Below are positions 7,419 through 14,891 of a DNA stretch of 23,424 nucleotides, in pieces. A program made the translations under genes and the position numbers. This DNA comes from JBFXAN01 sp050184225 (GTDB taxonomy: Bacteria > Chloroflexota > Dehalococcoidia > CAUJGQ01), in the NCBI GenBank assembly GCA_050184225.1, contig JBFXAN010000095.1, positions 1-23,424 of the forward strand, in the 5' to 3' direction. Below the pieces are notes generated by a model. It was not told the origin of the DNA. It saw only the letters and a program-made list of their open reading frames with translations, and did no database searches. Position 1 is the first letter of the stretch; each line of letters begins with the position of its first letter.

Positions 7419-8723
7419 ATGAGCCACCGTGGTGACGGTCACGCACCAGACCACCTGCCCTCAGAAGGCACACTTCCTTTCATGGGCGTGCGCGTCATCG
7501 ATATGACCGAAGTGTGGGCCGGGCCTATGGCGACATCGTACCTCGCCGACTGGGGCGCCGAAGTCATTCGTGTCGAGTCCTTCCCGCGCTGGGAGACGCT
7601 CCGGCCGGTGGTGCCGGCGCCGGGTGGATTGGGATTCTCCCATAATGACCCGATGCGACCTCGGACCTGGGAGCGGCACGCGCGCCGGTTCATCGCCAAT
7701 CATTCGAAGCGGGGTATGGCTCTCAATCTGCGTGACTCGCGCGGACGCGAGTCGTTGCTGGGTCTCCTGAGCATCGCGGACGTCGTCATTGAGAACTATG
7801 CGTCAGAGACGATGTCTCGACTTGGTCTTGGCTACGACACGATCCGGGCGGTTAATCCTGCGATTGTGATGGTGTCTGTCTCCGGTTGGGGTGGTGGCGG
7901 CCCGTACGCGGGCTACACCGCCATGGGCAGCGGCGTAGACGCCACGACTGGTCACGCCGTTCTTCGCGGCTACGCCGGCGAGGACCCGACGAACACAAAT
8001 CAAGGGTACCAGAGTGACGCGATGGCGCCGCTGGCCGCCGTGACCGCGGTCGCCGCGGCGTTACATGAGCGGCGCCGCAGCGGATGCGGACGCCACATCG
8101 AGATCTCCGAGGCAGAAGTTCTGCTCACCGCGCTCTCACGACACCTGCTCGATGCGGCGCTGAACGATCGGCCGGGAGAACAGATTGAGAACGAGCATCC
8201 CTGGGCTGCGCCACAGGGATGCTATCCCTGCAAGGGCGAAGACCGCTGGATCACGATCACCATCGAAACGGACATCCAGTGGGCTTCTCTCTGCAATGTG
8301 GTCGGCCCCGTGAATCTGGCAGAGAGTCAGACATTTCATACCTGCCGCGGACGTTGGGAGCATCGCGAAGTGCTCAATGTCTACTTGAGCACATGGACGA
8401 AGGAGTGGGACGCCCACGAGCTCATGGAGACGCTCCAGGCACATGGCGTGCCGGCTGCCGTGGTGTCCGATGAATGGGACGTGATGAATGACCCACATCT
8501 CCGCGCACGTGAGTTCTGGGTAGAGAAAGACCATCCGTACGTCGAGCGTCGGATCTACCCACGCACGCCTTGGCGCTTGCACGAATGCATCCCTGCACCG
8601 TATCGGCCGGCAAATACCCTCGGTGAGGATAACCATTGGGTGCTTCAGACCCTGCTTGGAATGTCGAATGCGGACGTCAGGCGCCTCGAACTCGATGGGG
8701 TGATTGGCACGACGTATGGGTGA
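7419..8723 (+). CDS. CaiB/BaiF CoA-transferase with intact catalytic Asp, module A
   Basis: A 434-residue family III CoA-transferase that moves CoA between acyl groups. The N-terminal fold block MGVRVIDMTEVWAGPMATSY begins at residue 22 after a short extension. VSVSGWGGGGP (152-162) precedes the catalytic motif, with Asp200 in SDAMAPL. ERRRSGCGRHIEIS is the usual block after it. A longer loop at about 55-95 distinguishes it from its neighbour. It lies 21 bases after the Asp-less paralogue and 10 bases before the thiolase-like gene, so it is probably cotranslated with both. Pairing with the upstream protein is proposed from the arrangement and from the fused pair at 14888. Confidence 0.9.
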   Translation: MSHRGDGHAPDHLPSEGTLPFMGVRVIDMTEVWAGPMATSYLADWGAEVIRVESFPRWETLRPVVPAPGGLGFSHNDPMRPRTWERHARRFIANHSKRGMALNLRDSRGRESLLGLLSIADVVIENYASETMSRLGLGYDTIRAVNPAIVMVSVSGWGGGGPYAGYTAMGSGVDATTGHAVLRGYAGEDPTNTNQGYQSDAMAPLAAVTAVAAALHERRRSGCGRHIEISEAEVLLTALSRHLLDAALNDRPGEQIENEHPWAAPQGCYPCKGEDRWITITIETDIQWASLCNVVGPVNLAESQTFHTCRGRWEHREVLNVYLSTWTKEWDAHELMETLQAHGVPAAVVSDEWDVMNDPHLRAREFWVEKDHPYVERRIYPRTPWRLHECIPAPYRPANTLGEDNHWVLQTLLGMSNADVRRLELDGVIGTTYG

Positions 8724-8733
8724 GGAAGGGTTC

Positions 8734-9879
8734 ATGACTCGCGATAAGACTGCGATCGTCGGCATCGGCACAACCGAATATGCGCGCAACATTGGCCGCT
8801 CCGAACAGGAGACGGCGCTTGAAGCGATCCGTGACGCGCTCGACGATGCCGGCTTGAAACCGCGTGATGTCGACGCGATCTTCAAAGTCGAGGGCGACAG
8901 CAACCACGAATTTGCTCTGGCGCGCAACTTGGGTGCGCCGAACCTTCGTATGTGGGGCGCCGCCGAAATGGGCGGAGGCGGCGCCCAGGCGCCGGTCGTG
9001 CACGCGGTGTTGGCTGTAGCGAGTGGCATGGCATCGGTCGCTGTGGCATTCAAGGCGCGCAATCGGGGCTCAGGCGGCCGGCCGTGGGCCAGCCGCGGAG
9101 GGAGAATTGGGGATGCCGCCGCGTTCGAGTACCCGTACGGTCTCGTCAGTCCCGTCCAACAGATCGCGGTTCTTGCCCGGCGCTATATGCATGACTTCGG
9201 CGCCAGTCCTGAGCACTTCGCGCGTGTATGTGTCACGCAGCGTGAGAATGCCACGCGAAACCCAAGGGCGGTCTTTCGGTCACCAATTACCGTCGAGGAC
9301 GTGCTCAATTCACGTCTCGTCGCTGACCCGCTCCACCTGCTTGACTGCTGTCCGGAGATTGACGGGGCATGCGCCGTAGTCGTAACCAGCGCCGCACGGG
9401 CGCGCGAACTTCGTCGACCGCCTGTCCTCGTTAGCGGTGTGGCCCACGGCACGGGGAATGCCCATTTTGCGATGACATCGTTCTATAAAGACGACGTGTG
9501 GGACTTGCCCGCGCGCTACGCCGCGCACGACGTCTATGCGATGGCGGGCGTCGGACCAAACGATGTCGATGTGGCACTGCTCTACGACGTCTTCTCGCCG
9601 CTCGTGCTGTTCCAGTTAGAAGCATATGGGTTCTGCCACCGAGGCGAGGCAGCTGCCTTTGTCGAGCATGGTTGTATTGATTGGCCGTCCGGTTCACTGC
9701 CGGTCAACACCCACGGCGGCAGTCTCTCGGAAGCATACATACACGGCCACAATCACACACTGGAGGCAGTGCGCCAATTGCGGGGAACGTCAACGAGCCA
9801 AGTCAAAGACGCATCCGTCGCCCTGGTCGCTGCTGCGCCCATGGTGCCGACAAGTGCGCTGATTTTGCGAAGGGGGTAA
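8734..9879 (+). CDS. Thiolase-superfamily lipid-transfer protein (Ltp2/SCP-x like) without the nucleophilic Cys
   Basis: A 381-residue thiolase-fold protein; ATG 8734 chosen because GAGGAAGG stands just before it. The usual nucleophile block (CASG-type) is replaced by GAAEMGGGGAQ at 75-85, with no cysteine. Other family blocks are LLDCCPEIDGACAV (202-215), LLYDVFSPLVLFQLEAYGFC (282-301) and NTHGGSLSEAYIHGHNH (325-341). These, including Tyr284 and Tyr336, resemble the lipid-transfer/thiolase-like group that works with DUF35 proteins. The best-known case is the Ltp2-ChsH2(DUF35) steroid side-chain retro-aldolase. The DUF35 gene follows 5 bases downstream, which strongly supports a complex. Likely role: carbon-carbon bond cleavage of a beta-hydroxyacyl-CoA by retro-aldol chemistry; classical thiolysis is unlikely. 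Confidence 0.9.
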   Translation: MTRDKTAIVGIGTTEYARNIGRSEQETALEAIRDALDDAGLKPRDVDAIFKVEGDSNHEFALARNLGAPNLRMWGAAEMGGGGAQAPVVHAVLAVASGMASVAVAFKARNRGSGGRPWASRGGRIGDAAAFEYPYGLVSPVQQIAVLARRYMHDFGASPEHFARVCVTQRENATRNPRAVFRSPITVEDVLNSRLVADPLHLLDCCPEIDGACAVVVTSAARARELRRPPVLVSGVAHGTGNAHFAMTSFYKDDVWDLPARYAAHDVYAMAGVGPNDVDVALLYDVFSPLVLFQLEAYGFCHRGEAAAFVEHGCIDWPSGSLPVNTHGGSLSEAYIHGHNHTLEAVRQLRGTSTSQVKDASVALVAAAPMVPTSALILRRG

Positions 9880-9884
9880 GTCGG

Positions 9885-10304
9885 ATGGATCAGCCGGGCA
9901 TGATAGAAGAACGGCCGCGGCCGCTCATCAGTTCCTTTACCGCTCCGTTTTGGTCAGCCGCGCGCGAGAGACGGCTCGAAGTCCAGCGCTGTGATGACTG
10001 CGCGACCTACCGCTTTCCACCCGACCCTGGTTGCTTCGCGTGCGGATCGGCGCAGTATTCGTGGATACCGGTGAGTGGTGATGCAACGCTGTGGAGTTGG
10101 ACGGTCTGTTATCCGCCGATGCTGCCGTTCTTCCAGGCACGAGCACCATGGCCGGTCGCCGTCGTGCAACTCGCCGAGGGCCCACGAATGGTGGCCGCGA
10201 TCGAGGGCATATCCCCCGATGAGTATCAGACTGGAATGCCCCTGCGCGCGGCATTTTCCAAGGTAGATGAAGACCTGACGCTGGTTGTCTTTGAAAAGGC
10301 ATAA
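9885..10304 (+). CDS. DUF35 / OB-fold zinc-ribbon acyl-CoA-binding partner protein
   Basis: A 139-residue protein with an N-terminal helix, a rubredoxin-like zinc ribbon made by Cys36, Cys39, Cys50 and Cys53 (RCDDC ... CFACGS) and a C-terminal OB-fold (about 60-139). ATG 9885 follows an AAGGGGG by about 9 bases; the frame is open further upstream, but that part lies inside the thiolase-like gene. DUF35 proteins partner with thiolase-like enzymes and help bind the CoA thioester. The 5-base spacing to the preceding gene fits a stoichiometric complex. It ends module A; the 162-base gap after it contains regulatory signals. Confidence 0.92.
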   Translation: MDQPGMIEERPRPLISSFTAPFWSAARERRLEVQRCDDCATYRFPPDPGCFACGSAQYSWIPVSGDATLWSWTVCYPPMLPFFQARAPWPVAVVQLAEGPRMVAAIEGISPDEYQTGMPLRAAFSKVDEDLTLVVFEKA

Positions 10305-10338
10305 GACGGAGCTTATCGCCTGCATTATAAAGGCGGTA

Positions 10339-10367
10339 TTGCCGTCTCGACGGCCACTATCTAGCCT
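10339..10367 (+). promoter_or_regulatory. Putative promoter for the LLM oxidoreductase operon
   Basis: TTGCCG (10339-10344), a 17-base spacer and TAGCCT (10362-10367) followed by CGC. The flanks AAGGC..TATTGCC and CTAGCCTCGC are shared with the element at 2916. CCTCGCAGCGAGG just downstream can form a small hairpin. A nested weak hairpin (GACGG...CCGTC enclosing CGCCT...AGGCG, 10305-10347) overlaps it and could mark the end of module A, but no T-run follows. Confidence 0.5.
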
Positions 10368-10408
10368 CGCAGCGAGGGTCGTTCACAACTGCGAGAGTCC
10401 CGAATTCG

Positions 10409-10438
10409 GCGCAACGCAATAGTGTGTCCGAGTTGCGC
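10409..10438 (+). promoter_or_regulatory. Inverted repeat in the leader of the LLM oxidoreductase gene
   Basis: GCGCAAC (10409-10415) and its perfect reverse complement GTTGCGC (10432-10438) enclose 16 bases, between the predicted promoter and the GGGAGGT ribosome site at 10454. It may be an operator or a leader hairpin; no function is proven. Confidence 0.35.
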
Positions 10439-10466
10439 TGATTCTCATCCGGTGGGAGGTACGTTT

Positions 10467-11639
10467 GTGGAGTTTGGTCTGTTCTTCGAAATTTCCGTTC
10501 CGCGTCCGTGGGGACCGGAGAGCGAGCATCGAGTATACAAGGAATGCATCGACCAGGTAGAACTGGCTGACCGTCTCGGTTTCGATCAAGTTTGGGTAGT
10601 TGAGCACCACTTCCTCGAAGAGCATAGTCACGTGTCCGCACCGGACCTGTTCTTGATGGCCTGTGCCGGGCGGACTCAGCAGATCAGACTCGGTCACGGC
10701 ATCGTCGTGTGCGTCCCCCAGCTCAATCATCCCGTGCGTCTGGCCGAGCGCGCGGCCACGCTCGATATCCTTTCCGACGGACGGCTGGAATTCGGTACCG
10801 GCCGAGCGACGAGCTGGACTGAGCTGAGTGGCTACGGCGCCAACCCGGACGAAACCAAGAAGACCTGGGACGAATTTGTGCGCGTCATTCCCCAGATGTG
10901 GACGCAGGAGAAGTTCGGTTACAACGGGCGGTCGTTCTCGATGCCGAAGCGGCCGATTCTCCCGAAGCCCTACCAGAAGCCCCACCCGCCGATGTGGGTG
11001 GCGGTTACAAGTCCGGGCACGGAGATTGATGCAGCCGAGCGCGGGCTGGGTGGCCTGTTTCTTTCGTTCTCCGGCGTAGCTCAGCAGGAGAAGCGCGTCG
11101 CCGAGTATCGTCGTCGTATCCAAACCTGCAAGCCGGTTGGAAAGTTCGTCAACAATCAGGTTTCGCTGGTCAACTTCCTCTACTGCCACGAGGATGACGA
11201 CCACGGCTCGGCCCTCGGCCGCAAGCTGGCCGCTACCTACACATACATCTCCGGCCAGGTGCTTTCCGTGCGTGAGGTGTACCCGACCCCGTCCTATCCC
11301 ACCAGCACGCCGCAATCGCGCGCGCGTGTGGAGCTCGAGCGCAAAGGACCGGATGAGCCGAAGGTCCCCGAGGGACTCTGTGTCGGGAATCCGGAGCGCG
11401 TCATAGAAGCGCTGAAGAAATGGGAAGCAATCGGCGTCGACCGTGTCAACTTTCTGCTCAACGTGGTCGACCTGGTACCTCAGGAGGCGGTGCTTGCCAG
11501 CATGCGTCTCTTCGCCCGTGAGGTCATGCCACACTTCACGAAGCGCCCAGCGACGGAGGCCGCATTCGAAGATGGCACGAATTCAGCCACGGGGCACGCC
11601 CAACCGGTCGCGGCACAAGCTCAGTCGGTGGAGGTCTAG
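10467..11639 (+). CDS. LLM-class (bacterial luciferase-like) flavin-dependent oxidoreductase
   Basis: A 390-residue flavin (FMN or F420)-dependent enzyme with a TIM-barrel fold; monooxygenases and F420 reductases belong to this family. The GTG at 10467 was chosen because a GGGAGGT lies 6 bases upstream and the MEFGLFFEI start fits the first beta strand. Key blocks are VWVVEHHFLEEHS (42-54), the NHPVRLAERAATLDILSDGR region (87-106) and FGTGRATSWTELSGYG (109-124). A Gln/Ala-rich tail ends the protein. The acetoacetate-decarboxylase-like gene starts 2 bases after its stop. In this setting it may oxygenate a cyclic or branched substrate, for example hydroxylation or Baeyer-Villiger-type insertion; the reaction is inferred from neighbours. 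Confidence 0.92.
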   Translation: MEFGLFFEISVPRPWGPESEHRVYKECIDQVELADRLGFDQVWVVEHHFLEEHSHVSAPDLFLMACAGRTQQIRLGHGIVVCVPQLNHPVRLAERAATLDILSDGRLEFGTGRATSWTELSGYGANPDETKKTWDEFVRVIPQMWTQEKFGYNGRSFSMPKRPILPKPYQKPHPPMWVAVTSPGTEIDAAERGLGGLFLSFSGVAQQEKRVAEYRRRIQTCKPVGKFVNNQVSLVNFLYCHEDDDHGSALGRKLAATYTYISGQVLSVREVYPTPSYPTSTPQSRARVELERKGPDEPKVPEGLCVGNPERVIEALKKWEAIGVDRVNFLLNVVDLVPQEAVLASMRLFAREVMPHFTKRPATEAAFEDGTNSATGHAQPVAAQAQSVEV

Positions 11640-11641
11640 CG

Positions 11642-12397
11642 ATGCCTTTGCTCGGCACCCGTGATATGACACCTCTCCGGCAGGCGGCACCGATCATTGA
11701 CAAGCTCGATGTGGAACCGCTCGTCCTTCCCGGAGTGGATGTGCTCCAGGCAACGTTTGAGATTGATGACGCTCAACTGTTGGAGATGTTGCCGAAGTCA
11801 GTTCATCCGACGATTCCGCCGATTGCGACGTTTCTCTTCTGGCGTTGCCCAGATGGTCCCCTCGGGCCCTTCAATCTCGCCCAAGTTCGTGTGAACTGTC
11901 GGGCCGGATTCCGCTCGCGCGGATACTTGCTCGGGTCGTACTGCAATTCCGAGGCAGCCGGCACGGTCTTGCGCAACCACTGGGGCTTTGACTGTCGCAG
12001 CGGCGCGGTGACACTCGACCGCTACTTTGATGCCATCATCGGCACGGTTGAGGCAGGCGGGCAGGAGAACCTCCGCGTTTCGCTCATGAACCCGATGATC
12101 CTCTCGGGCGCTGATGTTGAGATGGCGGGTAACTTCAACCTCGCGCGCATCCGCACCAACGGCGATGAACGGCTCAAGTTGGTCCAAGTCGAGCCTGAGT
12201 ACGTCATCGAGCGTCCGGATCGGGGCACACCCCGATTGGACGTCTTCGTCGGAGATGCTTGGTCAGCCCGTGAGCTGGTGCCCGAGTTCCCGGTGACCGC
12301 GCTCCACTTCCGTGCTGAGTTGCGTCTTCCTCGCGTGCGATACCTGGTCGATCCCGATCTTCCGCTCCAAGACGGCACAGAATACGTAGGCGACTAG
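11642..12397 (+). CDS. Acetoacetate decarboxylase-like superfamily protein without the Schiff-base Lys
   Basis: A 251-residue protein with the ADC-superfamily core: PIATFLFWRC (60-69), a variable middle strand and SYCNSEAAGTVLRNHWGF (99-116). In true decarboxylases an E-x-x-G-x-P-K block supplies the lysine that forms the Schiff base; the aligned stretch here is HWGFDCR (113-119), with Cys118 at the lysine position. Lysine-dependent decarboxylation is therefore unlikely. Start ATG 11642 follows a GGAGGT by 6 bases, and that site lies within the end of the LLM gene, so the two genes are translationally linked. The protein could shape or bind the product of the oxidoreductase; its reaction is unknown. 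Confidence 0.8.
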   Translation: MPLLGTRDMTPLRQAAPIIDKLDVEPLVLPGVDVLQATFEIDDAQLLEMLPKSVHPTIPPIATFLFWRCPDGPLGPFNLAQVRVNCRAGFRSRGYLLGSYCNSEAAGTVLRNHWGFDCRSGAVTLDRYFDAIIGTVEAGGQENLRVSLMNPMILSGADVEMAGNFNLARIRTNGDERLKLVQVEPEYVIERPDRGTPRLDVFVGDAWSARELVPEFPVTALHFRAELRLPRVRYLVDPDLPLQDGTEYVGD

Positions 12398-12459
12398 CGC
12401 TCTGAACCTCAGTACCTGTCGGCGCGTTGAAGACATATGCTCGCGCTCGGAGAGACATC

Positions 12460-13647
12460 ATGCTGGAATCGGTTTTGCGCGATCTCAAGGTGATCGATGT
12501 GACCTCGATGATCGCCGGGCCCACGATGACTCGGTTCTTCGCGGAGTTGGGGGCAAACGTTATCCACGTTGAACCACCACGTGGGGACGATGGACGCAAC
12601 TCAGGGTCGGAGTTCCTTGGACGCGAAGCTCCCATCTTCTCCGCCACGAATCGCAGCAAGCGCGGCATCGTCATCGACATCAAAACGGCACGCGGCCGCG
12701 AAGTGTTGTGTCGCATGGTCAGCGATGCCGACCTGTTCGTGGAGAATGCACTACCTGGGAGAATGGAGAAGTTGGGGCTCGGCTACGCCGAGCTCAGCGC
12801 CATCAACCCACGACTGGTGTACGTCTCGATCAGCGGTTGGGGCACCGCTGGTCCGCTGGCCGACGCGCCAGGATATGACGTCTTGATCCAAGCGTACGTC
12901 GGTGCAATGCGTCGGCCGAATAGCGAACTACCTCCGCAATTCAACGGTAGTTACATCGGCGACCCGACTGCGCCGGTCGTATCCGCGTTCGCGGCGATGG
13001 TGGCGCTACGCAGGCGCGAGGAAACCGGGCGCGGTGGGCACGTCACCACGTCACTCCTCCAGGCAGCGCTCGACAATATCTCGACGCGAATGGTTCTTCC
13101 CGAAGCCGAAATAGCCGCCGCTCCGCGGCCGGCTAACAGCGTGACCGGTGGCCTGAGCGTTTTCCCCTGTCAAGCTGGCGACTACGTGGTGATTTGCGCC
13201 TGGACTGACGCCCAGTTTGCGAAGCTGTGCCAGTTAGCACAGCTTGACCATCTCGCCGGTGAGCCCGCATATCAGAACCGCATGGGTAGGGCAAGAGACG
13301 GCGCGGCACTGAACGAAGTCTTCGGACACTGGACATCAACCCTTCGGCGCGACGAACTTCTCGCAACCCTCGAAGCCGCGGGCATCCCGTGTGCGCCCGT
13401 TCGCGAGGACGGCATCCGCGAGCTACTCGACGACTCCCAGATTCAAGCGAACAACCTCCTGTCGGCCGTGGAGCATCCAACCAAGGGCCGGCTGTGGCTG
13501 ACGTCGTCGCCGTTCCAGATTGATGGGGAACGCGGTGCAATACGCCCCGCGCCATTGCTGGGGCAGCACACGGACGAGATCCTCTGTGAACATGGCTTCG
13601 CTTCGGATGACATCGCCAAGCTCAGAGAAGAGTCAGTCGTCGCCTGA
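12460..13647 (+). CDS. CaiB/BaiF CoA-transferase with intact catalytic Asp (unpaired)
   Basis: A 395-residue family III CoA-transferase. The ATG at 12460 was preferred over TTG 12427 because a GGAGAG lies 5-6 bases before it and the first strand (DLKVIDVTSMIAGP) begins at residue 8. SISGWGTAGPL (123-133) and PGYDVLIQAYVG (137-148) lead to the catalytic motif with Asp168 in GDPTAP. ALRRREETGRGG follows, as usual. It is the only CoA-transferase here that has no degenerate partner beside it, so a homodimer is the simplest view. It opens module B, 62 bases after the ADC-like gene and 95 bases before the second acyl-CoA dehydrogenase. Confidence 0.92.
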   Translation: MLESVLRDLKVIDVTSMIAGPTMTRFFAELGANVIHVEPPRGDDGRNSGSEFLGREAPIFSATNRSKRGIVIDIKTARGREVLCRMVSDADLFVENALPGRMEKLGLGYAELSAINPRLVYVSISGWGTAGPLADAPGYDVLIQAYVGAMRRPNSELPPQFNGSYIGDPTAPVVSAFAAMVALRRREETGRGGHVTTSLLQAALDNISTRMVLPEAEIAAAPRPANSVTGGLSVFPCQAGDYVVICAWTDAQFAKLCQLAQLDHLAGEPAYQNRMGRARDGAALNEVFGHWTSTLRRDELLATLEAAGIPCAPVREDGIRELLDDSQIQANNLLSAVEHPTKGRLWLTSSPFQIDGERGAIRPAPLLGQHTDEILCEHGFASDDIAKLREESVVA

Positions 13648-13742
13648 GCCCCACGTAGTCGGCGGACCGTCATGTCACGGTTGGTGCAACCCGTTTGCCC
13701 AACGTGCCACCCGTCGTGACTTCATTCGAAGTAGAAGCAGCG

Positions 13743-14891
13743 ATGAACTTTCGAGAGACAGCCGCACAACAGTCCTTCCGACGCCAGATATCGGATTTCA
13801 TTGGGGCGCATCTGCCACCTGACTGGCTCAGAGTGGATGGCCCGGAACGGGAGGCTGTGCGCAATGGCTTCCTCACTGCCCTGGGAGAACGGGGATGGGT
13901 CGCACCTGCCTGGCCGCGCGAGTATGGCGGGGCGGGAATGAGCTATTACGAGCAGTTCGTCTTCAACGAAGAGATGGCCAAGGCGCGCGCTCCCGCTGCA
14001 CCGGGGGTCGGTGTGGCAACCGTTGGACCCACGTTGATCATGCATGGCTCCGAGGAACAGCGGCGAACGTACCTGCAGCGCATCCTCGACCTATCCATGA
14101 TCTGGTGCCAGGGGTTCAGTGAGCCGAGTGCTGGGTCTGATCTCGCCAGCCTGACGACGCGGGCGGTTCGGCAAGGCGACACGTTTGTGGTCAATGGTCA
14201 AAAGATCTGGACCTCACTTGCCCACCGGGCGGACCGAATGCTTTTGCTCGCGCGCACCGACCCGGATGCGCCGAAACATCGCGGCATCACTGCCTTTCTG
14301 CTCGACATGAAGACCCCCGGCATCACGGTCGCGCCAATTGTCAACATGCTCGGCCATCACGGTTTCAACCAGGTCTACTTCGATGATGTGGTGGTGCCCG
14401 CCGAGGATCTTCTAGGCGAGCTCCACGGCGGCTGGTCATGCGCCCGTACGACACTGAACACCGAGCGCTCTCAGATCAGGAGCGTCTCGGCGCTGGCACA
14501 AACGGTCGATGACTTCATCGTGCGGATCCAGGAACGACGGGAACAGGTGAACGCAATTCAGCGGTTGCAGGTCGTGGACCGCTCCGTTGAGGTCGCCGTC
14601 GGTCGAATGATGGCCTTTCGCGTCGTCACAATGCAGGAGGCGGGCATCCCTCCAGTGCATGAATCCTCGTGCCAGAAGCTGTATTTGTCTGAGCTGGCGC
14701 AGCGCGTCGCACAGACCGGGATGAGCCTCGTCGGTCTCTTCGGCCAAGGGAGCTCGCCGCAGGACCGGCGTTCCTTTGGGTGGCGCGCGCAACAGATGTA
14801 TCTGAGCACGGTCACGAGCACGATCGCGGGCGGAACGAGTGAAGTCCAGCGCAACATCATCGCAACTCGAGGACTCGGACTTCCGCGATGA
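13743..14891 (+). CDS. Acyl-CoA dehydrogenase (FadE-like), module B
   Basis: A 382-residue FAD-dependent acyl-CoA dehydrogenase. ATG 13743 gives the normal MNFRETAAQQSFRRQ start; the frame is open to a TTG at 13695, which would add an unusual 16-residue tail. Blocks: GWVAPAWPREYGGAGMS (51-67), WCQGFSEPSAGSDLASL (121-137), NGQKIWTSLAHRAD (151-164) and AGGTSEVQRNIIATRGLG at the C-terminus. Glu241 in LNTERSQ is the likely catalytic base, since the YEGT-type glutamate is absent. Its sequence runs parallel to the dehydrogenase at 4999 throughout, so the two are paralogues. Its TGA overlaps the ATG of the following double CoA-transferase by 4 bases (ATGA), indicating translational coupling. No strong ribosome site is seen. 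Confidence 0.93.
   Translation: MNFRETAAQQSFRRQISDFIGAHLPPDWLRVDGPEREAVRNGFLTALGERGWVAPAWPREYGGAGMSYYEQFVFNEEMAKARAPAAPGVGVATVGPTLIMHGSEEQRRTYLQRILDLSMIWCQGFSEPSAGSDLASLTTRAVRQGDTFVVNGQKIWTSLAHRADRMLLLARTDPDAPKHRGITAFLLDMKTPGITVAPIVNMLGHHGFNQVYFDDVVVPAEDLLGELHGGWSCARTTLNTERSQIRSVSALAQTVDDFIVRIQERREQVNAIQRLQVVDRSVEVAVGRMMAFRVVTMQEAGIPPVHESSCQKLYLSELAQRVAQTGMSLVGLFGQGSSPQDRRSFGWRAQQMYLSTVTSTIAGGTSEVQRNIIATRGLGLPR

Noticed and set aside
4018..8723. Carnitine (cai-type) operon because of dehydrogenase + CaiB + crotonase
   Set aside because: No CaiT transporter, CaiC ligase or regulatory partner is present, there are many divergent CaiB paralogues, and the crotonase lacks a catalytic residue. The gene names would mislead.
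6234..8723. Benzylsuccinate CoA-transferase BbsEF
   Set aside because: The paired arrangement is similar, but the other bbs genes (such as BbsG/BbsH/BbsCD-type partners in order) and benzylsuccinate synthase are absent from the window, so only the heteromeric principle is borrowed.
8136..9062. Long minus-strand open frame of 308 codons
   Set aside because: It lies opposite two well-supported plus-strand genes with clear family motifs, and its translation shows no recognisable domain; it is a GC-driven shadow.
10383..11534. Minus-strand open frame of 383 codons
   Set aside because: It is antisense to the LLM oxidoreductase gene, which has full family motifs and a ribosome site; the antisense translation is not protein-like.
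13667..13698. Small palindromes (ACCGT...ACGGT and GGTTG-GTG-CAACC) before the second dehydrogenase gene
   Set aside because: Arms are five bases long and no promoter was found with them; such repeats are expected by chance.
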